A stretch of DNA of 64,000 nucleotides from Rhodopirellula europaea 6C (GCF_000338295.1 NZ_ANMO01000006.1:17890-81889), one strand, 5' to 3'. Shown: positions 1-9,078, numbered from the stretch's first letter. The notes: generated by a model not told the origin, from the sequence alone. Made by a program: numbers and translations.

Positions 1-2
1 GC

Positions 3-734
3 CGCACCAACTACGCTGCGTGCTTGGGTGACTCAACTCACCACATGCACGTTGGTGCAGAACAGGATCGCGCCAATATTCCCAACGGCAATTGGGCCCA
101 AGCCGAACGAGCAGCCTGCCGAGGAACCTTTGTTTCGAGCCGTTCAACCAGCTTCCGAGAAATCCTGGATGGATTGTCCAACACCATCGCCGCCGGTGAG
201 ATCATCACCAGCCTCGGCGACCGCGACATCCGTGCTTTGCCACCGGATGCCCCGACAAGCATCCAAGCCAATAGCGGAGACCCGACCGGTCCGGACAATG
301 CGCTTGCATGTCGCAACATGATCGATCCTGAACGTCCATTGTTTTGGCGTAATGGTGCACCGTTTGTCGCATCGCCAGCAATCACCGGTCCGGCGGGCGA
401 GATGGAACGTGGATACAAATGGGCCTACGGGCGTCCTCTGTTCTCCGCGATGAACACGATCCTGCCGCCAAACTCGGAAATCTGCATGCAAGGGAACCGC
501 CACAACGAAGGCATCTTGCCACCGAGCAGCCATCATCAAGGTGGTGTGCATGTCTTGATGGCCGATGGTGCGGTGAAATTCATCACTGAGTCGATCGATG
601 CCGGCAACTCAGGTGCTCCACCGGTTCGATGGGACGGGTGGGCAATCAATCCCGCCGGATCCCCCAGCCCGTACGGCATTTGGGGTGCATTGGGAACACG
701 TGCATCCAAAGAAGTGATCGATCAAGAATTCTGA
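3..734 (+). CDS. DUF1559 family surface protein, C-terminal part (5' end outside window)
   Basis: The reading frame is open from the left edge of the window, so the true start lies upstream; an in-frame TTG at 24 is not a credible start. The visible 243 or so codons begin with RTNYAACLGD, the typical mid-protein block of planctomycete DUF1559 (SBP_bac_10-like) proteins, and continue with an FREILDGLSNTIAAGE block. Near the C-terminus HHQGGVHVLMADGAVKFI contains the H-x9-DG signature of the family. Full-length members start with a type IV pilin-like N-methylation segment, which is not in the window. The family is hugely expanded in Planctomycetes and is thought to be exported; its exact role is unknown. 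A strong terminator follows at 772. Confidence 0.85.
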   Translation, partial: RTNYAACLGDSTHHMHVGAEQDRANIPNGNWAQAERAACRGTFVSSRSTSFREILDGLSNTIAAGEIITSLGDRDIRALPPDAPTSIQANSGDPTGPDNALACRNMIDPERPLFWRNGAPFVASPAITGPAGEMERGYKWAYGRPLFSAMNTILPPNSEICMQGNRHNEGILPPSSHHQGGVHVLMADGAVKFITESIDAGNSGAPPVRWDGWAINPAGSPSPYGIWGALGTRASKEVIDQEF

Positions 735-771
735 TCAACCAACGTCGGTTGAGACGCATGATCGAAAAATC

Positions 772-810
772 AAAGAGCCACCACGAACTGTATTCGCGGT
801 GGCTCTTTTT
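772..810 (+). terminator. Rho-independent terminator after the DUF1559 gene
   Basis: A perfect 11-bp inverted repeat (AAAGAGCCACC at 772-782 pairing with 798-808) is followed by a run of T reaching 810. It lies 38 bases after the DUF1559 stop codon. The left arm begins with A residues, so the structure could also terminate transcription from the convergent minus-strand gene ending at 878. Confidence 0.85.
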
Positions 811-877
811 GTTGCTTGAAATCTTTTTAGAGACGAACAAGAGTGCCGAAGCCTTCCTTCTCGTGCGTCGTGATTGC

Positions 878-1705
878 TCACTTCTTCAGGAGAGCCAACA
901 CAGCATCGTGCAGATGACCGTTCGTTCCAACACCGTCGCCACCGCGGACCGTGTCGATGCCTTTCCATGAAGTGAATCGCCCACCAGCTTCGCTCATGAT
1001 CGGAGCCATCGCCGCGACGTCCCAAGCATTGCAGATCGGGTCGACCATCAGGTCCGCACGACCGGTCGCGACCATCGCGTAGCCATAACCATCGCCCCAT
1101 GTTCGTGTCAGCCAAGTTTCTCGCTGCAGGGCTTCGAAGACGTCGGTGTCGCCGCGAGGTCCTTCGCCACGATCACCAAACGACTTCGCTTCGCTGGTGA
1201 CAAAGACAGCTTTCGACAAATCAGTTTGTTCCGAAACGCGAGCTTCACTCCACGTCTTCAGGTCATCGCTGTGGAAACAACCGCCACCCAACGCGGCCAC
1301 CACGATTTGATCGGTTGCGGGCAGGTAGATGACTCCGCCAATCGGTGTCTCATCGCATTCCAACGCCAACAACGTGCTGTACAGCGGCACACCACAAATA
1401 AACGATTTGGTTCCATCGATTGGATCGACAACCCAGCGATATCGGCTGGCTCCTTCGCTGTCAGCAAACTCTTCGCCCGCGATTGCATCGTCCGGGAATT
1501 GTTCCGCGACCAGCTTGCGAACCAATTGCTCAGCTTCGCGGTCAGCGATGGTCACCGGTGAATCATCGGATTTGCGATCCACGGAAAGCGATGGCTTTCC
1601 ATAGTGAGTCAGCGTGTGCTGGCCGGCCTTCAATGCGATATCAACCATCGCGGTCAACCGTCCATCGTGTTCCGATTGCCACTGGGTGGGAGTCCAATCC
1701 GACAT
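878..1705 (-). CDS. Inositol monophosphatase family phosphatase (histidinol-phosphatase-like)
   Basis: This 275-residue protein belongs to the Mg-dependent, Li-sensitive phosphatase superfamily. The metal ligands are visible: AGEEF near residue 76-80, DPIDGT at 94-99, and WDVAA around residue 230 near the end. Substrates in the family include inositol monophosphate, histidinol phosphate (HisN type) and 3'-phosphoadenosine phosphate. The DxxDGTKSF form and the overall length fit the HisN-type branch best, but sequence alone does not settle the substrate. The ATG at 1705 was preferred over an upstream start at 1804 because the extra 33 residues are basic, low in complexity and unlike the family N-terminus. 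It runs convergently to the DUF1559 gene and stands alone. Confidence 0.85.
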   Translation of the reverse strand: MSDWTPTQWQSEHDGRLTAMVDIALKAGQHTLTHYGKPSLSVDRKSDDSPVTIADREAEQLVRKLVAEQFPDDAIAGEEFADSEGASRYRWVVDPIDGTKSFICGVPLYSTLLALECDETPIGGVIYLPATDQIVVAALGGGCFHSDDLKTWSEARVSEQTDLSKAVFVTSEAKSFGDRGEGPRGDTDVFEALQRETWLTRTWGDGYGYAMVATGRADLMVDPICNAWDVAAMAPIMSEAGGRFTSWKGIDTVRGGDGVGTNGHLHDAVLALLKK

Positions 1706-1924
1706 GAGAAACCAAAGTTGCGAGTGAGGTGGAAAAACGGAATCTCGATACGTCCGCGACGTTCGTGCCCCGCGAGAGCGAGACATTCGAGTTCTCGCCA
1801 ACAATCTAAATGAGCGAGCGAACGACGTACTACCCGGGTGGCTTCAATTCGGCGGGGACATGTGTATGTTTGGCCCCAATCTCTGACTCTTCGAACTCTC
1901 TTTCATCGTGCTGGCGTTCTTTTC

Positions 1925-2866
1925 ATGGCCGACAACATTTTCCGTGGTTGCATTCCCGCTTTGATGACCCCATGCACCGCCGATGGCGAGCCGATGTGGG
2001 ATGCACTGGTCAAAACCGGCGTGGACCTGATCGAACGAGGGATGCACGCGGTGGTCTATTGTGGCTCGATGGGCGATTGGCCACTGCTGAGCGATCAACA
2101 ACGTCAACAAGGCGTGACCGAATTGGTGCGGGCTGGCGTTCCAGTCGTCGTCGGCACGGGAGCCCAAAACACAAAGCTGGCCGCTGAACACGCCGCCCAC
2201 GCGGCCACCGTCGGTGCGGCCGGATTGATGGTCATCCCCCGAGTGCTTTCGCGAGGCACGTCGCAACAGGCGCAGGCCAACCACTTCAAACGAGTTCTTT
2301 CCGCCGGCGAAGCATTGCCCGCGGTGATCTACAACAGCCCGTATTACGGATTTGAAACGAAAGCCGATTTGTTCTTCGCCCTTCGCGAAAAACATACGAA
2401 CTTGGTCGGCTTCAAAGAATTTGGCGGTGCGGAATCATTGTCGTACGCCGCCGAACACATCACCAGCGGCGATGCCAACTTGACCCTGATGGTCGGCGTC
2501 GACACGCAAGTCTTCCACGGCTTTGTTCGCTGCGGAGCCGCCGGAGCGATCACCGGTGTCGGAAACGCGTTGCCGACCGAGATTTTGAAGTTGGTCGATC
2601 TTTGCCAGCGGGCGCAAAACGGCGACGTGGAAGCTCGCCGATACGCCGCCGAGCTCGAAAGTGCGTTGGCGGTTCTTTCCAAGTTTGACGACGGTCCGGA
2701 TTTGGTCCTGCACTACAAGTACTTGATGGTGCTGGAAGGCCACGCCGAGTACGAGCATCACTTCAACAAGAGCGACCATCTGAGCGACAGCCAACGCGAA
2801 TTCCTTCATGACCAATGGCGGCTGTTCCGCACGTGGTGGTCAAACTGGCCCGGCAAAGATGCGTGA
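1925..2866 (+). CDS. Dihydrodipicolinate synthase (DapA) family lyase/deaminase
   Basis: This 313-residue TIM-barrel protein is of the class I aldolase DapA/NanA family. The catalytic Tyr lies in YNSPYYG (about residue 136) and the Schiff-base Lys in VGFKEFGG (about residue 164). The usual GTTGE pyruvate-carboxylate loop is replaced by CGSMGDWPLL, which argues against a true DapA. In other bacteria this GSMGDWP-type loop is seen in family members linked to hydroxyproline catabolism (pyrroline-hydroxycarboxylate deaminase type), so a keto-acid or imino-acid lyase is the likeliest role; this is inference. The ATG at 1925 is preferred over 1838 because the barrel starts directly after it. No pathway neighbours are present to fix the substrate. 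Confidence 0.8.
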   Translation: MADNIFRGCIPALMTPCTADGEPMWDALVKTGVDLIERGMHAVVYCGSMGDWPLLSDQQRQQGVTELVRAGVPVVVGTGAQNTKLAAEHAAHAATVGAAGLMVIPRVLSRGTSQQAQANHFKRVLSAGEALPAVIYNSPYYGFETKADLFFALREKHTNLVGFKEFGGAESLSYAAEHITSGDANLTLMVGVDTQVFHGFVRCGAAGAITGVGNALPTEILKLVDLCQRAQNGDVEARRYAAELESALAVLSKFDDGPDLVLHYKYLMVLEGHAEYEHHFNKSDHLSDSQREFLHDQWRLFRTWWSNWPGKDA

Positions 2867-2935
2867 TCAACACTGATTTGCAAATGCTGATTCGCAATGG
2901 CTGATTTGCACGCTGATTCGTCAACGCCGGCGATG

Positions 2936-4759
2936 CTAGCGAAGTGAGTTGGAATCGACGTCCGCGTTCGAAACCGCAGCGGCGTCATTGCTGGTCTGCT
3001 GCGAACCTCGCAGCATCTCTTCGGTCAAATCCAACACCACGACCTGTTCTTCCACCGACAAATTGTCACGTGAACGAACGGTCAAACGAATCTGATATCG
3101 CCCGGCATCGATCTCCGCCGGAAGATGAAATTGCAATTCGCGTTTTTGACCGGGAGCCAACCAACGGCCAAAGCCATCCAGCAACCGGTGAGGGCGAGAA
3201 CCATCGTCTCGGCCCAATAGCAATTCACCTTGAATCGGTGCATAGCCATCGCCTTCATTGGCAACTTCGATCACGAACGCGTTTCCGTCGGTCAGGTTTG
3301 CCCACTGCAATGGTCCGGCTGCGACCGTCAATTGCGGCCGTTGTTTGTGAACCAACTCGAGAGGCAATGACGTTGCGGACTCCACGTCGTTGGGCGTTTT
3401 GAGGTTGCGTCGAATGATGTCCAGCGTTCCCCACTGCGACGTTTCTTTCGACACGCCTCGCAAGAGAGCACGGATGGTTTTGGATCGACCGGCGGTCAAT
3501 TCAAACTTGGTGCTCGACAACATCAGCCGACTCATCGGGTCGCCAAGATGATCGCGAGGAACCAAATGAATCAATTGGTCATCGTCGCTGTTGTTCTTCA
3601 CTTCCAACGTCACCATTCGTTGCGTTCCTTCGACACGCCCCAGTTCGATCTGGGCTGGTTCCAACGTCACGCCGGGTCCCAGGTTGGCGATGCGAGTGTC
3701 CAGGGCACGGAAGGAATTCACCAGCAACGTCTGTGGGAACGTCCGCTCCAACATCGTCCGTCGGCCGTTGCTAACCATCAAATTCAAATCGTATCGTCCA
3801 TCAATCAACGACGTCTCCAGCGGAGCCTCCAAACGCAGGCGAGCGTTGGGCATCATGCGGACCAAATACTTCTCGTCATCGTCCAGGTTGGCCCGCGAAG
3901 GCATGAACAATGCGATCGGATCGGACGAGCGAGACTTCGATGCATTGGCGGATTCTTTGTGCGACAGCTCCGCTCGAACACGACACTCCAGTGCAAAGTT
4001 GCTTGGGTTTTTGACGTAAGCGCGGATGTACGGCATGCCTTCGTGCGAGACGACTTGAGCGTCTTCGATTTCCATCTGCTCAATGCTGCTCAGATTCGTC
4101 AAACCTGTTTCAACGTCCACGCGAAGAACATACTGCGTGACGTAGCGAATGGCGGCTCGCGTTTGACCTCCGATGGCATCGTCCTCCGTCGGTTCGTCGA
4201 CCATTCCCTCATCACGCACCAACAACCCAAACGACAAATAGTTTGTCTTCGCCAGCGGGATCGTCACCGTCCCCTTTAGTTCCACCGTTTCGCCCGCATT
4301 CAAGGTGAACCGGGTCGGAGTCGTGAACTTCACGCCTTCCATCGGCGGGCTGTGTTCATCGTGCAAGATGATACCGGACTCCTCCTGTCGCAATTGAATC
4401 GGCGACACATCGATCTGCATCGTCTTGCCCGTCGATGTGACAGTGAACGAGAAAGGGATCACCTCTCCACGGCGTCCTTTGAACCGTTGCACGACTGGCT
4501 CAATTCGAAACGCTTGTTCGACTCGTTGTTCGATGCTCACCCGACGACCGTCGCGAGCGTCGATGGCCCCCGTCCGAACTCCGGGTGTTTGAGCTTGTAC
4601 AACACTCGACATCATCATCGATGCCAAACAAGCAAGCATCCAAATTCGTACGCGACGGGAGCGAACACGCGTTGGCGAAGCGTTGTCTCGTTCCGCGTTG
4701 TACTCAAGAGGCTGTTGAATGAAACGCATCGTTGGCTGGATAAGAGCAAGTGTTTTCAT
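2936..4759 (-). CDS. Large secreted Ig-like/beta-sandwich protein (chaperone-like, DUF916/CARDB-like)
   Basis: This protein of about 607 residues has an N-terminal export signal (basic RRVRIW, then hydrophobic LACLASMMMSSVVQAQ) and no C-terminal anchor. The mature part looks like several tandem beta-sandwich modules. The first (RIEPVVQRFKGRRGEV...) has the pattern of periplasmic pilus chaperones or of the WxL-associated DUF916 domain. A middle module has KNNSDDDQLIHLVPRD and a later one resembles CARDB. It is encoded 74 bases after the secretin gene on the same strand, and the small beta protein lies upstream of both, so a role in stabilising or presenting that protein is inferred. Start: ATG 4759 chosen; ATG 4729 and TTG 4789 are alternatives. 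The family assignment is tentative. Confidence 0.65.
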   Translation of the reverse strand: MKTLALIQPTMRFIQQPLEYNAERDNASPTRVRSRRVRIWMLACLASMMMSSVVQAQTPGVRTGAIDARDGRRVSIEQRVEQAFRIEPVVQRFKGRRGEVIPFSFTVTSTGKTMQIDVSPIQLRQEESGIILHDEHSPPMEGVKFTTPTRFTLNAGETVELKGTVTIPLAKTNYLSFGLLVRDEGMVDEPTEDDAIGGQTRAAIRYVTQYVLRVDVETGLTNLSSIEQMEIEDAQVVSHEGMPYIRAYVKNPSNFALECRVRAELSHKESANASKSRSSDPIALFMPSRANLDDDEKYLVRMMPNARLRLEAPLETSLIDGRYDLNLMVSNGRRTMLERTFPQTLLVNSFRALDTRIANLGPGVTLEPAQIELGRVEGTQRMVTLEVKNNSDDDQLIHLVPRDHLGDPMSRLMLSSTKFELTAGRSKTIRALLRGVSKETSQWGTLDIIRRNLKTPNDVESATSLPLELVHKQRPQLTVAAGPLQWANLTDGNAFVIEVANEGDGYAPIQGELLLGRDDGSRPHRLLDGFGRWLAPGQKRELQFHLPAEIDAGRYQIRLTVRSRDNLSVEEQVVVLDLTEEMLRGSQQTSNDAAAVSNADVDSNSLR

Positions 4760-4833
4760 CGAAGAGGTTGTCCGAGAGAAGAGCGTCAATGCTGAGTCGA
4801 AAGTTCACGCGGCATCGCGATCAGCACGCGAAA

Positions 4834-6357
4834 TTATCCACCCGAGGTGATGAATGCGCTGCCGGTCGATCGAACGATTCTTGGTGAGATAAAAATCACC
4901 ACTTCCGCGTCGCGCGTTTGCCGCTGGGTCGTTTGAAAAAGGTAGCCCACTCCGGGCAGTCGACTCAGTCCTGGAATGCGATTGACTCGATCGACCGTCT
5001 CTCTTTGGACCAATCCACCAATGACAATGGTTTTGCCGTCTTTGACACTGACCGTTGTGGAAACACTTCGGCGGTTGATGATCGGGAACTGATTGATTGA
5101 CAGAGCCGGGGTTGCATTTCGAACATCCTCACTGACCTCCGCTTTCTCGATATCGATCGTCACTTCGTCACCACGTATGTGTGGTGTAATGTCCAACATG
5201 ATTCCGGCATCGACCTTTTGAATGTTCTGTTGAAAGAACACTGAGTTGTTTCCGGTCGATCCCGGTGGTTGCACACTGAAGAACGTTTCGCGATTGATGG
5301 CAATGTTGGCTTGCTCGCCATCCTTGGCCATCACGTGTGGTGTCGCGCGGATGGTCAAGTAACCTTTTTCGGAAAGCAATCGAACGAACGCGGAAGTGTT
5401 TCCAAAGTCAGAAAAGATCGCATCCAAACCGGCTTGCGAAAGTTCACCGTTCAACGCCAAACCAGACGCGCTGAGCGAGAGTTCTTTCACGCCGTCCATT
5501 TCGACCGCGTGTTGCCAATCCAACCCAAACTGAAAACCAGAGTCCGGCGATACCACACAAATGATTGCCTCCAACACCACCTGCGGAATTGGCTGATCGA
5601 TGTTTTGAAAACGTGACACGATGTCGTTAGCGATTCGCGGTGGTGCTTCGACCAACATTGTTTTGGCTTGCTCGATCACTGTCACGTATTGCAACCAAGA
5701 CACCGGCACCGTTTCCAACAATGTGTTTGGATCCATGTGCAGAGGTTGATACTGGGTCTTGATCGACACCATCGCGAAAAGTGGCGAGGCGGGATCGGGC
5801 GGCGCGACAATCAATTGCTTTCCGCGGCGGGACGATGCCAATCCTAAAGGCAGCAAGACCTTTTCAACCGCTTCATCGACGGTCAGATCATTGATTTGTG
5901 CGTTGACAATTCCGGCTACGTTGTCGTCCAACACCAAATCCAAGCTGGCGTCGGTGGCCAACAACGTCAGCACTTCGCGAACATCAGTCTCGATGAATTC
6001 CTCATTGATCAAGTAGTCCTCGTCGTAGTTGACGCGAGCGATCTGCGAAGATCGAGCCTGCGAGATCGGGATCAGTTCCAATGGAATGATCTCTTCCTGA
6101 GGCGTTTGGCTGAATCCATCAATCGAATGTTCTTCTTCGATGATCACGGTGTCGCCGTGATCAACCATCACGCCGTCAACAACGACAGAGTGGTCGTGAA
6201 CGTTTCCGATCATCTCCGGATCGCCGCCAGTGGACGCGTTGGACTGATCCAATGATTGCTGGATCAATTCATCGATGGAGGTTCGATGGTAATCTGGCCG
6301 GTAGGCACACCCCACCAACGAGAAGAAAAAGCAGATCAACCCCAGCATTCTTTTCAT
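4834..6357 (-). CDS. Secretin (GspD/PilQ family) outer-membrane lipoprotein
   Basis: This 507-residue protein opens with MKRMLGLICFFFSLVGCAY, a lipoprotein signal with Cys at the lipobox. An N1/STN-like domain follows (EFIETDVREVLTLLA...). The C-terminal half is a secretin beta-domain: TVSVKDGKTIVIGGLVQ, then IPGLSRLPGVGYLF and VVIFISPRIV. Secretins form large outer-membrane gates for type II/III secretion, type IV pili or filamentous phage. No ATPase, inner-membrane platform or pseudopilin genes are nearby, so this secretin serves either a distant machine or a specialised export route. It is transcribed from the small secreted beta protein toward the Ig-like gene. The ATG at 6357 fits the lipoprotein signal; the ORF could extend to 6408. 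Confidence 0.88.
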   Translation of the reverse strand: MKRMLGLICFFFSLVGCAYRPDYHRTSIDELIQQSLDQSNASTGGDPEMIGNVHDHSVVVDGVMVDHGDTVIIEEEHSIDGFSQTPQEEIIPLELIPISQARSSQIARVNYDEDYLINEEFIETDVREVLTLLATDASLDLVLDDNVAGIVNAQINDLTVDEAVEKVLLPLGLASSRRGKQLIVAPPDPASPLFAMVSIKTQYQPLHMDPNTLLETVPVSWLQYVTVIEQAKTMLVEAPPRIANDIVSRFQNIDQPIPQVVLEAIICVVSPDSGFQFGLDWQHAVEMDGVKELSLSASGLALNGELSQAGLDAIFSDFGNTSAFVRLLSEKGYLTIRATPHVMAKDGEQANIAINRETFFSVQPPGSTGNNSVFFQQNIQKVDAGIMLDITPHIRGDEVTIDIEKAEVSEDVRNATPALSINQFPIINRRSVSTTVSVKDGKTIVIGGLVQRETVDRVNRIPGLSRLPGVGYLFQTTQRQTRDAEVVIFISPRIVRSTGSAFITSGG

Positions 6358-6610
6358 TCGAATGCAGAGCATCCGAGGGATCGGCTTCGGGCAAATCAAA
6401 AACAGCAACGATGCATCTCATGTGGGCAAAGAAGCGAAACGAGATGTTTCACTGATCGTTGCTGTTAGTGGTTGTACAGTTGTACGCCCACCCCGATTCC
6501 TGAAGCGGTTGCGATTTACCACCGTAAAAAGCGTCATCAAATCGATCGTTCACGATCGTGACTCGTGCCAGCGTTCAGTAGCGTTGGGGCGGGAAACTAC
6601 TGAGCATCAA

Positions 6611-6645
6611 TGCAGACGGCCCGTGATTTCTCACGGGCCGTCGCA
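6611..6645 (-). terminator. Strong hairpin between small secreted protein gene and secretin gene
   Basis: A perfect 12-bp stem (GACGGCCCGTGA at 6615-6626 pairing with 6631-6642) has a four-base TTTC loop and can extend three more pairs around a bulged A. There is no U tract on either strand. It lies 181 bases after the stop at 6827 and 254 bases before the secretin start at 6357. It could partly terminate transcription or protect the upstream mRNA 3' end, making the small protein more abundant than the secretin. In the rest of the 6358-6826 gap I see no gene. Confidence 0.6.
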
Positions 6646-6826
6646 TTGTCGAGTTGTTGATCAAAGAAGTGCCGCAATCAGTTCAACGGGGCACTGTTGA
6701 ACCAGGGGCAAATCATGCGGCTTTCCAGATCGCGATGGCGTGGGCAGGTCACCGCTTTCAACTCGTGGGGATGGAATGAATTCGCGAAAAACGAATCATC
6801 CAGGGGGCATCGTTACTGATGACGGA

Positions 6827-7348
6827 TCAAAGAGCCGTGATCGTACCCGTCACGGTTGTCTCGTAAGTTCCCGCGGCGAATGAGCCGAACGTGCCAGTGA
6901 TGAACTCGACCGACAAGTCCAACGTTGCATTCGAGACACCGTCACTGACGGCGGAAACGGTTGCGATGTTGACCGAGTTGGCATAGTCCGTTTGGCCGGT
7001 GGCCTGCGAGATCGAGAACGATCCCGGACCGGTTTGGCTGTTGATGGACAATCCCAATTTCGCATCTCGTTTGAAGTTGGGATCAGCTGTGTTCACAAAC
7101 GGACCATCGGTCGCGAAAGAAACGCTCACACCGTTTTGGCTGTTGCCAATCACGTTCCACGGTTGCGCCGTGAAAGTTTGGTTGGCGTGAGTTTCATCGT
7201 GAGTCAGGACCGCGTCGGCAGGAGCCGTCACGCTCATCGCGACCGAAACGTTCGCGGTGAATTTTTGTGAGTCCGTTGTGTCGGCGAACAATGTCGAGAC
7301 GGAACCAGCGGACAAAAGGGCAGTCAGGGCAAGGGCAATTTTTTTCAT
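6827..7348 (-). CDS. Small secreted beta-rich protein (pilin/WxL-like, candidate secretin substrate)
   Basis: This 173-residue protein begins MKKIALALTALLSAGSVSTLFADT, a clear Sec signal with AxA-type cleavage. The mature part is rich in T, S, V, A and N, has no Cys, and alternates hydrophobic residues in beta fashion. It ends GTYETTVTGTITAL, reminiscent of the closing strands of fimbrial subunits, spore-coat-U and WxL-type surface proteins. It contains a QPWNVIGNSQNG block. Compositionally it looks like a structural surface protein. The open frame upstream to 7558 is rejected because the signal peptide starts at 7348. It precedes the secretin and Ig-like genes on the same strand, suggesting a three-gene surface-structure locus. 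The precise family is unknown. Confidence 0.7.
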   Translation of the reverse strand: MKKIALALTALLSAGSVSTLFADTTDSQKFTANVSVAMSVTAPADAVLTHDETHANQTFTAQPWNVIGNSQNGVSVSFATDGPFVNTADPNFKRDAKLGLSINSQTGPGSFSISQATGQTDYANSVNIATVSAVSDGVSNATLDLSVEFITGTFGSFAAGTYETTVTGTITAL

Positions 7349-7722
7349 CGGTTTAAAATCATTCTTGGAGCAAAGTGGGCAATCTAGGAGCATGTCAATT
7401 CGAATCGCGAATCCAGACTTCCGTGGGCAACCCACCGTCATTCGAAACAAGTTTCTCATGTTGGCCGGGTGGGTTCGTTCCGAAGTCCGCCATTCGTTTT
7501 GACACCGAAACGTAAGCTGCGTTTTTGCGTTCGGTCGCGCGGACAAATCAATTTTCATTCTCTGGCGAATAAAAACCGTTTGAAAAGTTCAGGCTAGAAC
7601 CTGCTCAATGTTCAGACGCTCCGCAGATTGGTCTGGTCTTGAACGCTTTCGATGCACTATGGAAGAGGCAACACTTACAAAATCCACCTTGTGAGCACGT
7701 ACCCGGCAGGGGAGTTATTGCC
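7349..7722. promoter_or_regulatory. Divergent intergenic region between the surface-protein locus and the L,D-transpeptidase
   Basis: These 374 bases separate two divergent starts (7348 minus, 7723 plus). On the minus strand a perfect TTGACA lies about 50 bases before the 7348 start, but no convincing -10 element follows at the usual spacing. The region is relatively AT-rich near 7560-7600. No gene is supported here; the open frames are chance. Confidence 0.35.
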
Positions 7723-9078
7723 GTGCAGACTTTGAAAACAGCCGCCATTGTCGTACTCATGACGACGGTCCTTTACGGGGCCTGGATATCGATGACGACA
7801 CCGCCAGATGCGTTGCCGCCTGAAGTGGCGCGGGACCTCATCGTAGACGCCGATACATTTGATATCAGCGATGGGATTCCTGAAGCCTTGGGCTCCCTCG
7901 ACCCCCTCGCGGAGTTCGGGATCGATGATGGAACGGCGGCCGATCCAAACTCATTTGATCAGTCCAATCTGGCATTGAACGATGCTGCAAACGGCGGGTT
8001 CGGGGACTTGGAATCGGCTCTCGGTAGCGAAGGCGCCGACGTTGGAATCGATGCACCGTCTGATCCGATGTCGATGGATTCCGTCAATCGAAGTTTCGCC
8101 GATATCCCTTCGCAACCAGCGTCGGCGACGGACAACTTGGGTACGGAATCAAGTTCTTTCTCGATGTCTGATTTGGATTCCCCCGCCACCGATATGCAAG
8201 CGAGCCGTTTGCCTGAAGTGACGCCCGGTTCGAGCACACCGATTCAACTGAATCCGAACCAAGAGTACACATCGACCGGAGCGACCTACCAGTCGCCTGA
8301 TCCGAACACCGCCATCGCCTCGGTGAAGCCATCCAATCAATCGACACCCGATGTGGTTGCGACTGAATCCAATGCGATCGCATCGGCAGGTTTGAGCAAT
8401 GCAATTGCGACCGCCGACCGTCAATATCATTCCGATCGCCGACGAGAAGCCTTGGCAACACTCAGCCTGTTCTACGAAACACCCAATTTGACCAGCGAGC
8501 AACGCGACGAATTGCTCAGTCGTCTGGATCCGTTGGCCGCCGAAGTTATCTATTCGTCCGAGCACTTGTTGGCAGAACCGCATCGTGTCGGTCCTAACGA
8601 AACACTGATGGACATCGCGAAAAAGTATGAAGTGCCGTGGCAATTGCTGGCCAATATCAACGGAGTTGATGATCCAGTCACCATTTTGCCGGGCACCGAT
8701 TTGAAGGTCGTTCGCGGCCCATTTCGTGGCGACATCGATCTGAAGTACCAAGAACTGACTTTGTTCCTGGGTGACTTGTACGCCGGACGATTCAAGATTG
8801 CCGTTGGAAACGATCCGGCTCCTAAACCTGGTTCGTACACCATCCAAGAAAAGCAATCCGCGAAAACTTACTACGACATGTCAGGCACACCGATTCCGCC
8901 CGGCAACCCACGCAACCCATACGGGTCGATGTGGATCGATTTGGGATCCGGTTTGAGCATCCACGGAAGTCCCGATGCGAACGCTCCGACCGACAAGGGC
9001 TGCATCAGCCTGGCCGGCAATTATTCGCGTGACGTGTTTGGCATTCTGTCCGAAGGATCGTCGGTCACGATCCGCTAA
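7723..9078 (+). CDS. LysM domain L,D-transpeptidase (YkuD family)
   Basis: A 451-residue membrane-anchored cell-wall enzyme. A single N-terminal membrane segment (AAIVVLMTTVLYGAWI) is followed by a long Ser/Asp/Asn-rich linker of about 200 residues. A LysM peptidoglycan-binding domain (HRVGPNETLMDIAKKYEVPW...) comes next, then a C-terminal YkuD catalytic domain with the signature HGSP...DKGCISL containing catalytic His and Cys. Such enzymes make 3-3 peptidoglycan cross-links or attach proteins to the wall, so this supports a peptidoglycan wall in this planctomycete. The GTG at 7723 is chosen because GGGGAG lies 7-8 bases upstream and the membrane segment follows directly. A bidirectional terminator closes the gene. 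Confidence 0.9.
   Translation: MQTLKTAAIVVLMTTVLYGAWISMTTPPDALPPEVARDLIVDADTFDISDGIPEALGSLDPLAEFGIDDGTAADPNSFDQSNLALNDAANGGFGDLESALGSEGADVGIDAPSDPMSMDSVNRSFADIPSQPASATDNLGTESSSFSMSDLDSPATDMQASRLPEVTPGSSTPIQLNPNQEYTSTGATYQSPDPNTAIASVKPSNQSTPDVVATESNAIASAGLSNAIATADRQYHSDRRREALATLSLFYETPNLTSEQRDELLSRLDPLAAEVIYSSEHLLAEPHRVGPNETLMDIAKKYEVPWQLLANINGVDDPVTILPGTDLKVVRGPFRGDIDLKYQELTLFLGDLYAGRFKIAVGNDPAPKPGSYTIQEKQSAKTYYDMSGTPIPPGNPRNPYGSMWIDLGSGLSIHGSPDANAPTDKGCISLAGNYSRDVFGILSEGSSVTIR

Noticed and set aside
2936..7348. Complete type II secretion or type IV pilus operon
   Set aside because: Only a secretin is present; no ATPase, platform, pseudopilin or prepilin peptidase genes are in the window.
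7349..7558. In-frame N-terminal extension of the small secreted beta protein
   Set aside because: It would bury the clear signal peptide starting at 7348 behind 70 unrelated residues.
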